Shown here: positions 43,274-55,997 of the stretch, one piece after another
Layout: the number at the start of each line of letters is the position of its first letter
Numbering within the stretch: the first letter of the stretch is position 1
Source: Hysterangium stoloniferum
Taxonomy: Eukaryota > Basidiomycota > Agaricomycetes > Hysterangiales > Hysterangiaceae
Length of the DNA: 64,000 nucleotides
Reading direction: 5' to 3'
Assembly (NCBI GenBank): GCA_015178975.1
Contig: WHVD01000001.1
Coordinates: forward strand, 496,001-560,000
Position numbers and translations under genes: made by a program
The notes under the pieces: generated by a model
Database searches by the model: none
The model's input: only the letters and a program-made list of their open reading frames with translations
Told to the model about the DNA's origin: nothing

Positions 43274-43877
43274 TGTTACAACTGGTATTCCTGCTGGACT
43301 CTGGGCACTAACTTATACGCACCAATTGTCAGTTTACCGGAATTCCCACCGGACTCCGTATGTCAGACTTGTCCACATTCAACTTCATTACATCGTGTAT
43401 CAGTCACCGGAATACCCGCCGGACTCCATCCCTGTCTATATCTGACCTCATCCCATGCATCAGTCACCGGACCCCGCTCAGAAAACCTGTCATCCCTCTA
43501 ACTGAGCCCCATTCCTGTTTTAGTCAAATGACCTGTCACAATTCAGACCCCGCTCCCACTCCATTTCCCATTATGGTTTATGATTTGTCACGATTCAGAC
43601 TCTGCTCCATTCTGTCCCATTCCTAACACCAAATTTGGTGTTTACTATTCTCATTTTATGTTTTGCTAGTTTCATTTCATTATTACTGGATTTGGTATGT
43701 TATTCATTCCACGGTCTATATAGTCTGGCAGATGTTATACATACAATCCAGTCAGAAAGTTGGCTTAGATTCCCCCCAGTAATCTAATACATTTTCCACT
43801 CTAAACTCCTCCTTGAATTACACCGCTCTCGCTAGTTGGAGCCCACGGGCTCCGATGCATCTATCTGCACCTTCATG
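43274..43877 (+). mobile_element. Truncated LTR of the intact gypsy family
   Basis: It starts TGTTACAACTGG, matches the minus strand of the gypsy LTR through the promoter region, and stops after the segment GGGCTCCGATGCATCTATCT. The U5 end is missing. CpGs are partly decayed. Nothing is seen between it and the Helitron fragment at 44082. Confidence 0.85.
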
Positions 43878-44081
43878 CAGCATCTAAAAACACCCACCAC
43901 CCACTGTACAACTTTACTTTATATGATGACAAGCCTGGGAACCCTTGCTATACTGCAGACTCTGGCTGTTTGGGAGGCAAGGCCCACCAAACCCCTCCAT
44001 GTCCACAACTCTTACTGTAAATATTTCTGAGCAACTCTCACAATCACTGTTAGAAAAAATCAATCAAAATACATTAAAACT

Positions 44082-44700
44082 TTAATCTAATAATACATCT
44101 TTGTACACTATATTTGCTGTTTTCTTTGTCTCCTTTAATAATATTTTTATCCTATTCCAATTTCTTCCCTTTGAAAGTTCCACATACAATTGCCCATGTC
44201 CAAACACAACCATTCTCAAATCTATTCCCACCACCTTCAAAGATTGTCCCTGTGACTTGTTAATTGTCATTGCAAATGTTAACTGCACTGGAAACTGAAT
44301 ATGATGAAGTTTAAATGGGAGTTGATCATCATTTGTAATAATTGTGATCTGTAAAATAAATGCCAGTTGCCCTAGTCCAGTTAGGATCTACACCAATCAT
44401 GTCCCATTGAAAAGCCCCCTCTGTGGATCTACATATGTTTCATAGTAGCATCAAAGGTATTCCTAGCTTCACCTCAAGTCAGCTTGGGGAGATTCCACCA
44501 AAATTCAGACTGTTCAAATACTCTATAGGATACATCTCTGTCTCACTGTCTCCCTCTGCAGTATTAACACTGTTATACACATGACTCTCCCTAGGGAATT
44601 TCTGAATTAATCTCATCCATCTCTGAACTCCAGCTTTGTCTACTACATAATGTATACTGTACAAGAAGTCATATGGTTGGGTAGGGGGGAGAGTGTTAGT
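44082..44700 (-). pseudogene. Helitron helicase C-terminal fragment
   Basis: Frames 44288-44082 (TINKSQGQSLKVVGIDLRM, then YVELSKG) and 44664-44479 are helicase motifs V-VI of the Pif1-like helicase in Helitrons. The conserved Arg in SRG has become Lys in LSKG. The sequence TATGGTTGGGTAG at 44668-44680 recurs at 2240-2660 and may be a Helitron end. Confidence 0.75.
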
Positions 44701-44836
44701 GTGACATATCAGTATTATCTCATGAAATTCTCTTGAATTAATTAGTATTTTTTCAAATTTATTGTATTTTTATTATATTTTTATTGTGAAATATAAGGCC
44801 TAGTTCCTTTTAACTTCACATAATAATAGCATATAG

Positions 44837-45653
44837 TGTTAGGGTACGTACATGGTGGGTTTCTGGAGAAATCCACAGAATATCCGGTAGGACTTGGCTT
44901 CAGCTTATAGGCTGCACCCTCATGAGATCATGTTGTCCAATCACAGTCAGGCAGATGGGAATCCCAGGGAGTCCGGGTGTTTGTGGGTCGAGGGGTCATG
45001 GGTCGGAGGTCATGGGTCGAGAGGTCAGGAGTTGAGATAAATAAGAGAGATAGATGTGTCAGAGTCCGTGGGCTCTGACTAGCATGAGCAGTGTAATTCA
45101 AGTAGGAGTTTAGAGTGGAAAATATATTAGATTACTGGGGGGAATCTAAGCCGATTTTCTGACTGGATTGTATGTACAACATCTGCCAGACTATATAGAC
45201 CATGGAATGAATGACATACCAAATCCAGTAATAATGAAATGAAACTAGCAAAACATAAAATGAGAATAGTAAACACCAAATTTGGTGTTAGGAACGGGAC
45301 GGAATGGAGCGGAGTCTGAATTGTGACAAATCATAAACCATAACAGGAAATGGAGTGGGAGTGGAGTCCAAATTGTGACAGGTCATTTGACTAAAATGGG
45401 AATGGGGCTCTGTTAGGGGATGATGGGTTTTCTGAGCAGGTTCAGTGACTGATGCATGTGATGAGGTTGGACATAGACAGGGGGAGTCTGGTGGGTATTC
45501 CGGTGGCTGATACACAATGTAATGAAGTTGAATGTAGACAAGTCTGACATACAGAGTCTGGCAGGAATTCTGGTAAACTGACAATTGGTGCATATAGGGT
45601 GTGGGTGCATATAAGTTAGTGCCCAGAGTCCAGTGGGAATTCCAGTTGTAACA
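44837..45653 (-). mobile_element. Solo LTR of the intact gypsy family, duplication TATAG
   Basis: 817 bp, TGTTAGGGTACG to CAGTTGTAACA, with TATAG at 44832-44836 and 45654-45658. U5 motif at 44890-44922. The stretch 45654-46054 beyond it holds nothing recognisable. Confidence 0.92.
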
Positions 45654-46054
45654 TATAGCTCTTAATTTATGATATAATTTTTGACTAATTATTTATATTT
45701 TATTTACTTAGTTATTGCTTCTCGGCACATTGCTTGCTCCTATGTGTGCATTTTTGGAGTCACGTGACTTATTACTTAAGTCAACTTCAAGTCATTGGCA
45801 TTTGACAAGGCTGTGACCCATGGGGGGCAAGCCCCCACCATGCTACCACTCCACAACTTTACTCGGTCACTTTGCGACCTGCTGGATCAATAATAATATC
45901 TTTAAACACTACATCAACAGTTTGTATTACCTTCTGTGACCACTTCTGTACATTCCAGCTTTCCATTTATTCATTCAGAATTTTATGTTAAAGTGATTAA
46001 ATTTTACATTATTCAGAATTATATATACTATATACTTTGGTAAATTCACTGAAC

Positions 46055-46672
46055 CTAAAAAATATAACTCAGTCTCTTTTTGCAACCTTGTTGAATACTT
46101 ACACATGGATCAATAATAACATCCTTAAATACTACATTTGCAGTCATATCAGTATCATGGAGTAAAATTTTTACCTCTTCCCAATTTGTCCCTCTTGAAA
46201 CACCAACATAAAACTGTCCATGTGAGAACACAGGACTATGCAGATCCAATCCAACTAATTTTAAAGATTGACCTTGTGACTTATTGATTGTCATAGAAAA
46301 TGCTAGCCTGACTGGAAACTGCCGATGATGCAGTTCAAATGGCACTTGTTTTGTAGTTGGAATAATTGTTATTCAAGGGATGAATGCCAGCTCTCCTGCT
46401 GAAGGTGCTGTAATGATCTTTACTTGAAGTACTCTGTGAGTCATTTGTATTGACTGCAGTCTTGTTCCATTACAGAGTCCTTGTCCTGGATCCAAGTTTC
46501 GAAGCAGCATCAATGGCACTCCAGGTTTCAAATGCAATTTACTTGGTGACAATCCTCCAAAGTTGATTGAGTTTAAGTATTCAGGAGGATATAATGTCTC
46601 ATTGGCTCCATCTTTGACACTGTCTGCACTGTGGTAGGTTTGTCCAATCCCTGGAAATTTTTCAAAGAGCAT
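46055..46672 (-). pseudogene. Helitron helicase C-terminal part
   Basis: The 46672-46373 frame has KPGVPLMLLRNLDPGQGLCN, and 46345-46055 has AFSMTINKSQGQSLKLVGL and YVGVSRG (motifs V and VI, with the arginine finger region kept). One frame break lies near 46370. Confidence 0.8.
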
Positions 46673-46764
46673 GTCATTGACTTGATCTACATCTGAATTT
46701 CAAGGACAGAGAATAGCCTGCTCTAAGAAAAACTCATTGGTAAGAGCCTCAGGATCATGTATGT

Positions 46765-47588
46765 TGTTACGACTGGAATTCCTGCCGGACTCCGGGCACT
46801 AACTTATACACACCCATGCCCTATACGCACCAATTGTCAGTTTACCGGAATTCCCACCAGACTCCATACGTCAGACTTGTCTACATTCAACTTCGTTACA
46901 TTGTGTATCAGTCACCAGAATACCTACTGGACTCCATCCCTGTCTATGTCCGACCTCGTCCCACACATCAGTCATTGGACCCTGCTCAGAAAACCCATCA
47001 TCCCTCTAACAGAGCCCCATTCCTGTTTTAGTCAAATGACCTGTCACAATTCAGACTCCGCTCCCGCTCTGTTTCCCATTATGGTTTATGATTTGTCACA
47101 ATTCGGGCTCCACTCCATTCCGTCCCATTCCTAACACCAAATTTGGTGTTTACTATTCTTGTTTTATGTTTTGCTAGTTTCATTTCATTATTACTGGATT
47201 TGGTATGTCATTCATTCCACGGTCTATATAGTGTGGCAGATGTTGTACATACAATCCAGTCAGAAAATTGGCTTAGATTCCCCTCAGTAATCTACTACAT
47301 TTTCTGCTCTAAACTCCTACTTGAATTACACCACTCATGCTAGTTGGAGCCCATGGGCCCCGACGCATCTATCTCTCTTATTTATCTCAACTCCCGACCT
47401 CTCAACCCATGACCTCCGACCCATGACCCCTCAACTCACAAACCCCGCCCAGACTCCCCGGGATTCCTGTCCACCTGTCTGAAATTGGACAACACAATCT
47501 CACAAGGGTGCAGCCTATAAGCTGAAGCCAAGTCCTACTGGATATTCCACAGGTTTCTCCAGAAACCCACCGTGTATGTACCCTAACA
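46765..47588 (+). mobile_element. Solo LTR of the intact gypsy family inside the Helitron
   Basis: 824 bp, from TGTTACGACTGG to GTACCCTAACA. The flanks TATGT and TATAT match in four of five bases, and the difference is G to A. U5 motif at about 47503-47535 (inverted). It separates two parts of one Helitron helicase, so it inserted later. Confidence 0.9.
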
Positions 47589-47620
47589 TATATTTGGATA
47601 TATAGTTGAGACTAAATCAT

Positions 47621-48692
47621 CTACTGTTGGCCCACATAGCATGTGTTTGGGACTTTAAACATATGATCAAGAGGCATGTCCTTTCCATGTTCAATATCCA
47701 AAAGCCACTGAGCAAAAACAGCACTTTCTTGATCAGTAGGATCTACATGCATATTCTCAGTCAAAACAGAATCTTGACATTGTGCCAAAGGTGAGACTGT
47801 GAGATACATGCACCAATAATATCTTCTTTTGAACCTTTAGGAATGACAGGCAATGTCTGTTAAAAGTCACCACCCCATGCTACTGTAATGCCTCCAAAAG
47901 GAATATCTTTATTACAGATATCTCTAAGACTCTGATCTACTGCCTCACAGGCAAAGCAATTCTGCATTGGAACCTCATCCCAAATAATAAGGCTGACCTC
48001 TTTCATTAGATTAGCCTTATCTGAGCCTTTCTTCATTGTACACATAGATTTCTCATCAACTTCAAGGGGAATTTGAAACATACTGTGAGACGTCCACCCA
48101 CCACTCAGAATAAGTGAAGCAATGCCAGAGGAGGCAACACAGAGTACAATGAGTCCTTTGCCTCTACAGGCATGTGCCAAAATATTCCAAACAAATGATT
48201 TTCCAGTACCCCCAGGTCCATTTAAAAAGAAAAGCTTTCTATCTACTCCAGTTTCATGCCTTGCAATGACAGCATCCATAATTTGATTGTATGCAACCTT
48301 CTGGCCCTCATTCAACTTTTCAATATTTATATCTGCTTTTATTTGCTCAGTTGCCTTATCATATGCCCTGTGTTCATTGATGAATCAATTTCCCACTCTG
48401 TCTTCCCATGGCTCTGTAAATTGAGGTACTCTGAGAGTGGTTTCCCACTTGTATGAAGAATTTCATCAAGCTTAAAGAGGCCAAAGTCATGGACTGTCTC
48501 ATCAGATGGCTCTGGTTGATTTGGTTGATGAAGATATGTCTGAATAAAGTGTTTCAAGTCATCACAAATGTCTGTTTTGAATTTATGCCAAAGTGCAGCT
48601 GGATCAGAAGGAAAGCATTGGCTGAGAATAGTAGCAAACAGTCTCCTTAATTGAGATCCAGTCTGTATAGCCTTTGCCTCTTGAAGACACAA
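47621..48692 (-). pseudogene. Helitron helicase N-terminal and middle parts
   Basis: The 48315-47860 frame has Walker A LNGPGGTGKSFVWN (about 48230-48190), IIWDEVPM as Walker B (DE) and PFGGITVAWGGDF. Flanking frames 48692-48339 and 47809-47621 continue it. A Pif1-like superfamily 1B helicase. Confidence 0.85.
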
Positions 48693-50151
48693 CTTCCATT
48701 ATTTATCATCTTCAAGTAGACCACGTGCCATGCAGGCTGCTTGGAAGGATAGACCTGTCCTTCATAGGTCCTGAGATCTTCAAAAGAAGTTGCCCCCTTG
48801 ATAACTGTGAGTAAAGTACATTGCTTCTCTAAATGTACAGGGAGGGCTATAACAGTAGGAATTTGAGTATGTATCTCATTTTCCAAAAGTCTCCAAAAGG
48901 CTTCATGTGCACTGACATAGCAGGCATCAATATATTGTTGAATTTCATCCTTGTTCTTTCCAAACTGCATTGTTGTACGATCATGTCCTTTGTATATATA
49001 CTTGTGAATATATTTAATGGAGCGAACATTAAAAGTCATCTCAACATTGATATGACATTCCAGAATGAGAAGAAGGACAGCACAGTAAGGGACAACATGT
49101 CAATTGTCTAGTTCATGACCTCTGACTTTATGTTTTCTGCCATCATTTCTACGGCAGTACTTTGAATAGCCATCTTCATTTATACTTGTAGATTCACGAA
49201 AGGGCTTGGGAAAATGCTTTGTACATTTGTTATCTTTGATACATTTTTCACCACATACATGAGTCATGAGCTCAATACCAACTTGTAAAGCTTTGGTTGC
49301 TCCTCTTGATCTGGAAACTCTGCAGATATCATAGAATCAACTTCTGCAGGAGTCCGAAGCTTTCCCCCCTCTTCAAACCATATGAGCAAATGCATATGAG
49401 GGAGTCCATGCTTCTGAAATTCAATGGTATGGACACAGGCAACTGTTTTGCCAAGGTAATTCTTCTTCATAATGAGCTGAAGCAAGTGTGCCTTTTTCAA
49501 TGCAAAAACACGTGACACTATATCTAGGCGATTGGCTGCAGTTTGCCCTGGAAGAAGTGCTTCAGTTATTTCCCTCCATTTGGGGTTGGCTGTCATAGTA
49601 ATAAACATGCTTGCATTGCCATATTTGTGTGATATAGCCAGTGAATTTTGCAAATTTTCCATCATATCCTGACTGCTACCTTGGAAGGTTGCTGGCAGTA
49701 TAAATCTACTTCCAATTTCATTTGGCTCAGGTTGCTGGTTATTATCCTGTACTGTGAAGGCATCGACCACCTGATGGTACATTTCAGCTCGTAAAGTGCC
49801 TTGATTGTGTCTTATCCATGATATCCTGCTTTGCTCTGCTGCTGCCCATGCATCTACAATGTATTGCTGAAGCAGTTTTCCACCCCTTAGAATTGTAGTT
49901 GCTCCACCAATTCTTTGAAAGAGTTGATAAGCATAATACTTTATCTGGGAGACTTTTGTCTGCCTTTTCTTCTGTCTATTCTCTGTCACTTGTTCAGGTT
50001 CAAGTTCTTCAGTAATTCCTTGCACCTCATCCTGCTCCATAGCTAGCTCAGGAGGTGGTATAGCATCATCAACTGGAATATCTATTTGCTCAGGTGGGAG
50101 AGGTACAACTTGGGGAACTACTTCAGGTTGAGGAATCATTGCCTCTGGCAA
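48647..50151 (-). pseudogene. Helitron Rep (HUH) domain
   Basis: The 50151-49264 frame contains the HUH box GLPHMHLLIWF (about 49415-49385). The two-tyrosine signature appears in the next frame as YIHKYIYKGHD (about 49010-48980). A break lies between them at about 49040-49260. The N-terminal Gln/Pro/Glu-rich part is low in complexity. Confidence 0.85.
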
Positions 50152-50283
50152 GTCAGGTACTATCTCCTCAGGAGCTGGTTCAAGGACTTCTAGCTCTGGA
50201 GCAATCTCCTCAATGGCTGCTGGGGCTGGGACTATCTCAGCAGGGAGTGGTTCATTTGTATAGGGAATATCCCAGCTCCAGCC

Positions 50284-51044
50284 TCACTCTCCTCTTGGAA
50301 AGAATAGTACATAATGGAGTGGAGCATACAAAGGATTAGTTTCAAAGATTCTTCTAAATCCTCTACCCTGATAATTAAGCACATTGTCTCTTCTATCAGT
50401 AGAAGTACCATCCCCTGTTGGAATGTTGTATCGCCTTGGATCTGTATGAGCCTTATATGTCAGCCTAACCTGGAGCTGAGGAGTGATTGGTTGGTCTCTC
50501 AGACATGTCATGGCTTGTTTATAGATGTGAACAAAAGGATTAAATTCTAGCATCATATCCTGTAATCCAGAAAGGGTTGTAGCATTGATTCTTTTGTCCT
50601 GGTTATGTGCACACCTATGCTCTAATGCAGCATCTGCTTCATAAAAGTAGAGCTGAGCATAGGAAGGAATCGGACCCTCATTAGGAATCAGAGCACCATG
50701 ATTATGTCTAAGTTCCCCATGGAGCTTAAATAGATAAGGACCACATTCCCCATCAAGCAATGACCTGTCCATTGTAGCACCCAGAGAAGTAAATGCTAAA
50801 GCAGAATTATATGCCAGATATTTTTATGAAACTCTTTAGAATCAACATCTTCAGGATTCTCTAGTAGATGACATAATGGTTGAGGGACATCTTCAAGTAT
50901 AGGTAATCTAATCTTTCCAGATAGACAACAATCTCCAAAAAGAGGATTGTTATTAGAGGAATTGTGAAGATGCTCTGCCATCCAATGTAGTGCATTGCAT
51001 TTTGAACATTTTACAGTCATTGTTCCCAGATAATGTGGTTGCAT
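50284..51044 (-). pseudogene. Helitron N-terminal region
   Basis: Pieces 51044-50796 and 50772-50284. The first has CSKCNALHWMAEH and CCLSGKIRLPIL, a zinc-binding start common in fungal and plant Helitrons. The second ends in APLHYVLFFPRGE. A frame break lies near 50785. Confidence 0.8.
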
Positions 51045-51046
51045 CT

Positions 51047-52512
51047 TGTTAGGGTATGTAAACAGCGGGTTTCCGGAGAAACCCGTGGAATATCCGGTAG
51101 GACTTGGCTTCAGCTTATAGGCTGCACCCTCACAAGATCGTGTTGTCCAATTTCAGACAGGCAGATGGGAATCCTGGGGAGTCCGGGTGGGGTTCGTGGG
51201 TCGAGGGGTTGTAGGTCAGAGGTTGTAGGTCGAGAGGTCAGGAGTTGAGATAAATAAGAGAGATAGATGTGCCAGAGCCTGTGGGCTCCAACTAGCGTGA
51301 GTGGTGTAATTCAAGTAGGAGTTTAGAGTGGAAAATATATTAGATTACTGGGGGGAATCTAAGCCAATTTTCTGACTGGATTGTATGTACAACATCTGCG
51401 AGACTATATAGACTGTGGAATGAATGACATACCAAATCCAGTAATAATGAAATGAAACTAGCAAAACATAAAACGAGAATAGTAAACACCAAATTTGGTG
51501 TTAGGAATGGGACGGAATGGAGTGGAGTCCGAATCATGACAAATCATAAACCATAACGGGAAACAGAGCGGGAGCAGAGTCTGAATTGTGACAGGTCATT
51601 TGACTAAAATGGGAATGGGGCTCTGTTAGAGGGTGTAAAGAGTGGTGGAAGTTCTAACTGTTCTATATATGAAGAATATTGACCGTTTAGGTACAACATG
51701 TAGATGTATTGACTGTCTAAGTCTAATACACACCAAATGGGTATTGACTACTTAGTTCAATATGATTGAGTGAAGTAGCTATCTAAAGTAGAGTAGAGAG
51801 CTAAAATGAATAAAGGGAATCAACTGTTAAGTGCGATTCTGAATGACTGCTCGAGGGTAGAAAAGAATAACGAGAGTCGAATAATAGAGTAGTGCAGATG
51901 TGGTCCATGTGGATTGAGATATAGATGGAGTTTCGACTGGTACAGTTTGAAACTCTGATTGTGTAGGTAGTTGAAGCCTGTCTGTGATGGTCGAGATGAT
52001 ACCCCAATCACAACTTACAGGACACTAACTGGGTGTCTGGGTAAGTCGTGGTTGCAGGGTAAAAAGTGTCTGAGTTCTAATTATGGGTGCTAGAATACAT
52101 ATGTAAGTCTGGTGTGTATGCGCCCACAAGAGTCAATGTACCGCATACATAGGTCGTTGAACTAAATATAAGTGTATAATAAAATAGAGAGAAAGAAGAA
52201 ATAATAATGGAAATATAGTATGGGCTCATCCAGACTATATTTCCTGAGCATATTTCACCATACCTCTCACAGAGGGATGATGGATTTTCTGAGTGGGGTC
52301 TGGTGACTGATGCATGGGACGAGGTTGGACATAGACAGGGATGGAGTCTGGTGGGTATTCTGGTGGCTGATACACAATGTAACAAAGTCAAACGTAGACA
52401 AGTCTGATGTACAGAGTCTGGTGGGAATTCCAGTAAACTGACAATTGGTGTGTATAGGGCATGGTGCATATAAGTTAGTGCCCGGAGTCTGGTGGGAATT
52501 CTGGTCACAACA
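51047..52512 (-). mobile_element. Solo LTR of the intact gypsy family, split by another LTR
   Basis: It starts TGTTAGGGTATG at 51047 and ends GGTCACAACA at 52512, with the U5 motif at 51098-51130. It is interrupted at 51634-52271. No matching 5 bp flank was found (CATCT against GTACC), so one side may have been replaced. Confidence 0.85.
51634..52271. mobile_element. Solo LTR, family 6 (638 bp), duplication GAGGG
   Basis: TGTAAAGAG to CTCTCACA, flanked by GAGGG (51629-51633, 52272-52276) inside the older gypsy LTR. Part of it resembles sequence within 55998-57348 in the opposite orientation. Confidence 0.8.
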
Positions 52513-52517
52513 GTACC

Positions 52518-53770
52518 TGTGATGTATCTAGTATATCTTCACGAATTTACCCTTAATTTTCCGGGATTTATTTCTATTTATTTTATTTTATTTTATTTTA
52601 TTTATTATTCAAAGAATATGGCTATTTCCTTTTAACTTCACATACTCAAGGCTTCAAATGATGTCACATTACGTAATCGAAGCCTAGAATGTTCGAAATA
52701 TAATTATAATAAAGCCGGGTTATCTAGTTTTGGGCAGCCAGGTTTTTATTACATTATATTACTAGATATATGCGCATTATTATCACACGATCACATGACA
52801 TCACGTGACGACGATGTGATGACATGTTCACAAATCATCGCGAATAGTTTTCACAGCCACCCAGCTGGGTTTATTTCCATTTCAGCCATCCTGGACTTAT
52901 TTTCTGACTCAACCGGCTCGGATCTTTGAGTCAGCTGAGGAGTATAATATCATAGCAGAATTATGGAAACTTCTTAGAAGCTTCTAAAAGTTTTCTAATT
53001 AGTTATTTAGATATTATTAAGCAGAACTCTCTATATGTATAAAAGGAGGCCTAAATCTTGAATAAAATCTACTTTATTTTACTACTATCAACAGCACCAG
53101 CTCATAAGCTTATCTAATCATCCAATAATAGCCTTAGTCTGATATCTAACTGCAAGCACCTACACTTGCAGAATCTTGAACTCTTTGTCAGCACTCTTGA
53201 ACTTAGCTAATTCATCTAAGTTCCCTCAGCTTCCCAGAAACCTTTAGGCTTACTAATCACTTAAGTAAATCTAAATTCTTATTACTGAAATCCCTGCTCG
53301 TGTAGGTTATTCAAGAGCCCATTTTAACAGCACAGTTAATTGATCTTTAAACAAACACTTGGATATTCGACTCTTGGACAATCTCTTTATTTATAAATTA
53401 TTTAACAGCTTGTTAAATCTTTATAAATAGTATACTAAAAGGCTACAAGAAAATGAACGCTTATGACAAGTTTCTGCCGACTTATTGTGCATACATTCAG
53501 CTCCCAAACCTTTATTCTCAAGGAGAACTTAACTTTCGTAGAGCACATCACTACAAGTTCATCTGAATTTATCAAGAGACCAAACAAATATTGACTTTAG
53601 TTGTTTAAGCTTAATAGCGCAGCTAATTAATCTATCAGTATTTAAATTACTGGACCTTTATTTGTTTATTTCTTGAATCCCTTGCTGTGTCAATGTTTGT
53701 TAACTATTTGAGAGAGTAAATACCCGAATACCTTACAGGCCCAGTTGGGACTACCTTTGATAGATTGATC
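52518..53770 (+). other. Promoter-like repeat related to the family 5 insert
   Basis: It starts TGTGATGTATCTAG, similar to the family 5 start at 16290, and contains TATGTATAAAAGGAGGCC at about 53035, matching the TATA-containing region there. No coding frame is seen. The right boundary is unclear. Confidence 0.4.
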
Positions 53771-54473
53771 AGCACTTCAATCAGGTAGGTCCCTTGTTGG
53801 TCTGCTAAGAAAATCTGATTGGGTTTCTCCAGCCCTGGCGGTCTTGCTGAAGGTAATTTTAAATAGCCTATTGTTATCCATCCTCATTTGACCAATCAGG
53901 ACTTCTTTTACTTTAGTTGTTTACTGGTGTCAAACTGCGACTTGGATGCTACTGCGACATCCCTAAAATGCATCAACCTGTCAAAATGGATATGCTGACA
54001 TGTCCCAAATGCTGGCATTGAAGGTGTCCTCTAAATCCAAGGACATTCTTGTAAGTTTTCTAGCCCTCTCAGTGACCCCTCTATCTGTGGAAATGGTAGG
54101 GTAATGAAGGGCTGCCAGAAGATTGCCCTGAAGCCAGCATAAAAGTTGCTCAAACTTAGTATCTATTTCCGGAAAATGAGAAGCCATGCTAGGGACCTTC
54201 CTTTGATTTCCTCATAATAAGGATATAGCTGGTGAGCCCATGGCCAGTCTTGAGAGATGGTAGCAGATGAAACCTCAAGGGGATTGTAGTAGCTGTTGTG
54301 TGTGCCTGTGAAGATCTGTTCCCAGAAACTCTTTGAAGTATTTCCTGGATATTATCTCTGGTTCCAAACCATCTTCTGGACCAGTATCAAGATCTGGAAT
54401 CCACTGGTACCCGACCCTCATCCCTTCAAGACAAATCCCATTCTGGTATTCTGCCCCTCAATTAGACACCTCC

Positions 54474-55164
54474 TGTTATGACCTGGAACTCATTGGACTC
54501 TGCCCTCCAGTAGTTGTACTTCTACACATATTCTGTGGTCATTTCCCAGCCTGAACTCCCAGTCAGACTTCCGGTCAGACTCCTATCTCTGATCCGACTT
54601 CCAACTATGGAACATCATAGTTCCTGCATTTTCCATGGCTTTCCCTTGTTCCACATTTGGTAACTTGTCCATTGACAAGTATTCACTCATTTGTTTATTA
54701 TATTCCTGTTTCGGAATAATGTCTCCCTAATCTGTCCTATTGTATTCCCATTTCAGAATACTTCTGTTTCCGTCTTATTGTGATCTTAGTTTGTAGTACA
54801 GTAGTGGTAACTTCTATATGTATAGTCTTCCATAGTCATGTACTTACTCCTTAGTTTTAATCTCGAATTAGTTTGTATCTCTTCTGTATTTCTGTACGCT
54901 CAATCTTTGGAACTCTCTGGACTCCGGATATCCGGAACTCCCAGAACTTCCGAGTATCCATAAACTCTCTGGCATATATCCATCCTTTGAAATATGGACA
55001 TCCGAGTGAGTGCACGAGGGCACAGCACATAAGCTGAAGCCAAGTCCATCTGTACTCTGGTAATATTCCAATACTCTCAGACTAATTCTCTGAAACTCTG
55101 TGAATATGTTCCAGGTGTCCAGAATATCCACTGGAAATTCTGCCCCAAGATCCGGAACTTAACA
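54474..55164. mobile_element. Solo LTR, family 3
   Basis: TGTTATGACCTGG to GAACTTAACA. It is homologous, in the opposite orientation, to 3876-4214 joined to 10633-10858. U5 motif at about 55015-55047. No matching flank duplication was found. Confidence 0.75.
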
Positions 55165-55997
55165 GTGCTGACATGAGAGTAGCTTGTTAATAAAATTGTC
55201 TCAAATGCAGTTCCAGCAGTTGGTTCTTATCCCAGAAATGACAGCTCCACCACCACCCTAGAGTAAATGAGTGTAAGATCAAAAGGGATGCTGGCAGCCT
55301 GTCAGACTCTGCCACATAGAAGATGTCACAGCAGATGTCATGTAGGCCAGCTCCATAGCCCTGTGCCTCCAATATCAGCACCTCAGAGGCTACAGATGCA
55401 ATTGATTGCATGACTGGATGGTGTACAGTGGTTGGCAGTTGTGCATTGATTCCTCTCCTTTGAAAGGTCTCTCTCCTGCTTTCCCTGGTGGTCTACATAC
55501 TGACAGAGATGGTTTTGGTTTGATGGTTGTGTTTGAAATGATGCAGTAAATGGTGCTGAAACCCTCACTGGAATTACAGTGAATGGATCCAATGTACTGA
55601 ATGTCCAGGAATATATACATATCATGGCCTGGGTCTGTGCCTTCAGAAAACCCTTGAGTAAACTGCCAATGCACCTACATCAGAGGGCATCTGACACATT
55701 GTCCCTCAACAGTATGTATTCGGCTCTCAGTTGTATTCAATTTGTGGCTAATAACTTGTAAACCTCTTTAGCATCATGTTCACTTCCTTGCTGTATGATC
55801 AGCCCTTGTTCAACATGGCCAGTTCACCACTGTTGTCTAATTGTACCAACAAGACTAATTCTACAGGTTCCACCAGTGCATCAAATCACTCTGCAATTCC
55901 ACCCTAGACCCATTTCTGTGGCAACTGCCTCTGCCCCACCAATGTCACACTGGTAATGTGGACTGACATCTCCACACTATCCTATGTCTAATGCTTC

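Larger units (their letters stand above)
46055..51044 (-). mobile_element. Helitron Rep/helicase remnant, interrupted by an LTR
   Basis: Reading down the minus strand: N-terminal zinc region (51044-50796, CSKCNALHW...CC), 50772-50284, Rep domain (50151-49264), the Tyr region (49039-48647), helicase N-part (48692-48339), Walker A (48315-47860), middle (47809-47621) and C-terminal motifs (46672-46055). The LTR 46765-47588 sits between the last two. Frames are broken at most junctions. Rolling-circle transposition is known for the family. This copy is dead. Confidence 0.88.

Noticed and set aside
52077..52508. Coding frame of 143 codons on the minus strand
   Set aside because: It runs across the junction of two solo LTRs and matches LTR sequence elsewhere in the window.
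54474..55164. 5 bp target duplication for the second family 3 LTR
   Set aside because: The flanks CCTCC and GTGCT do not match, so I kept the LTR call on homology and ends only.
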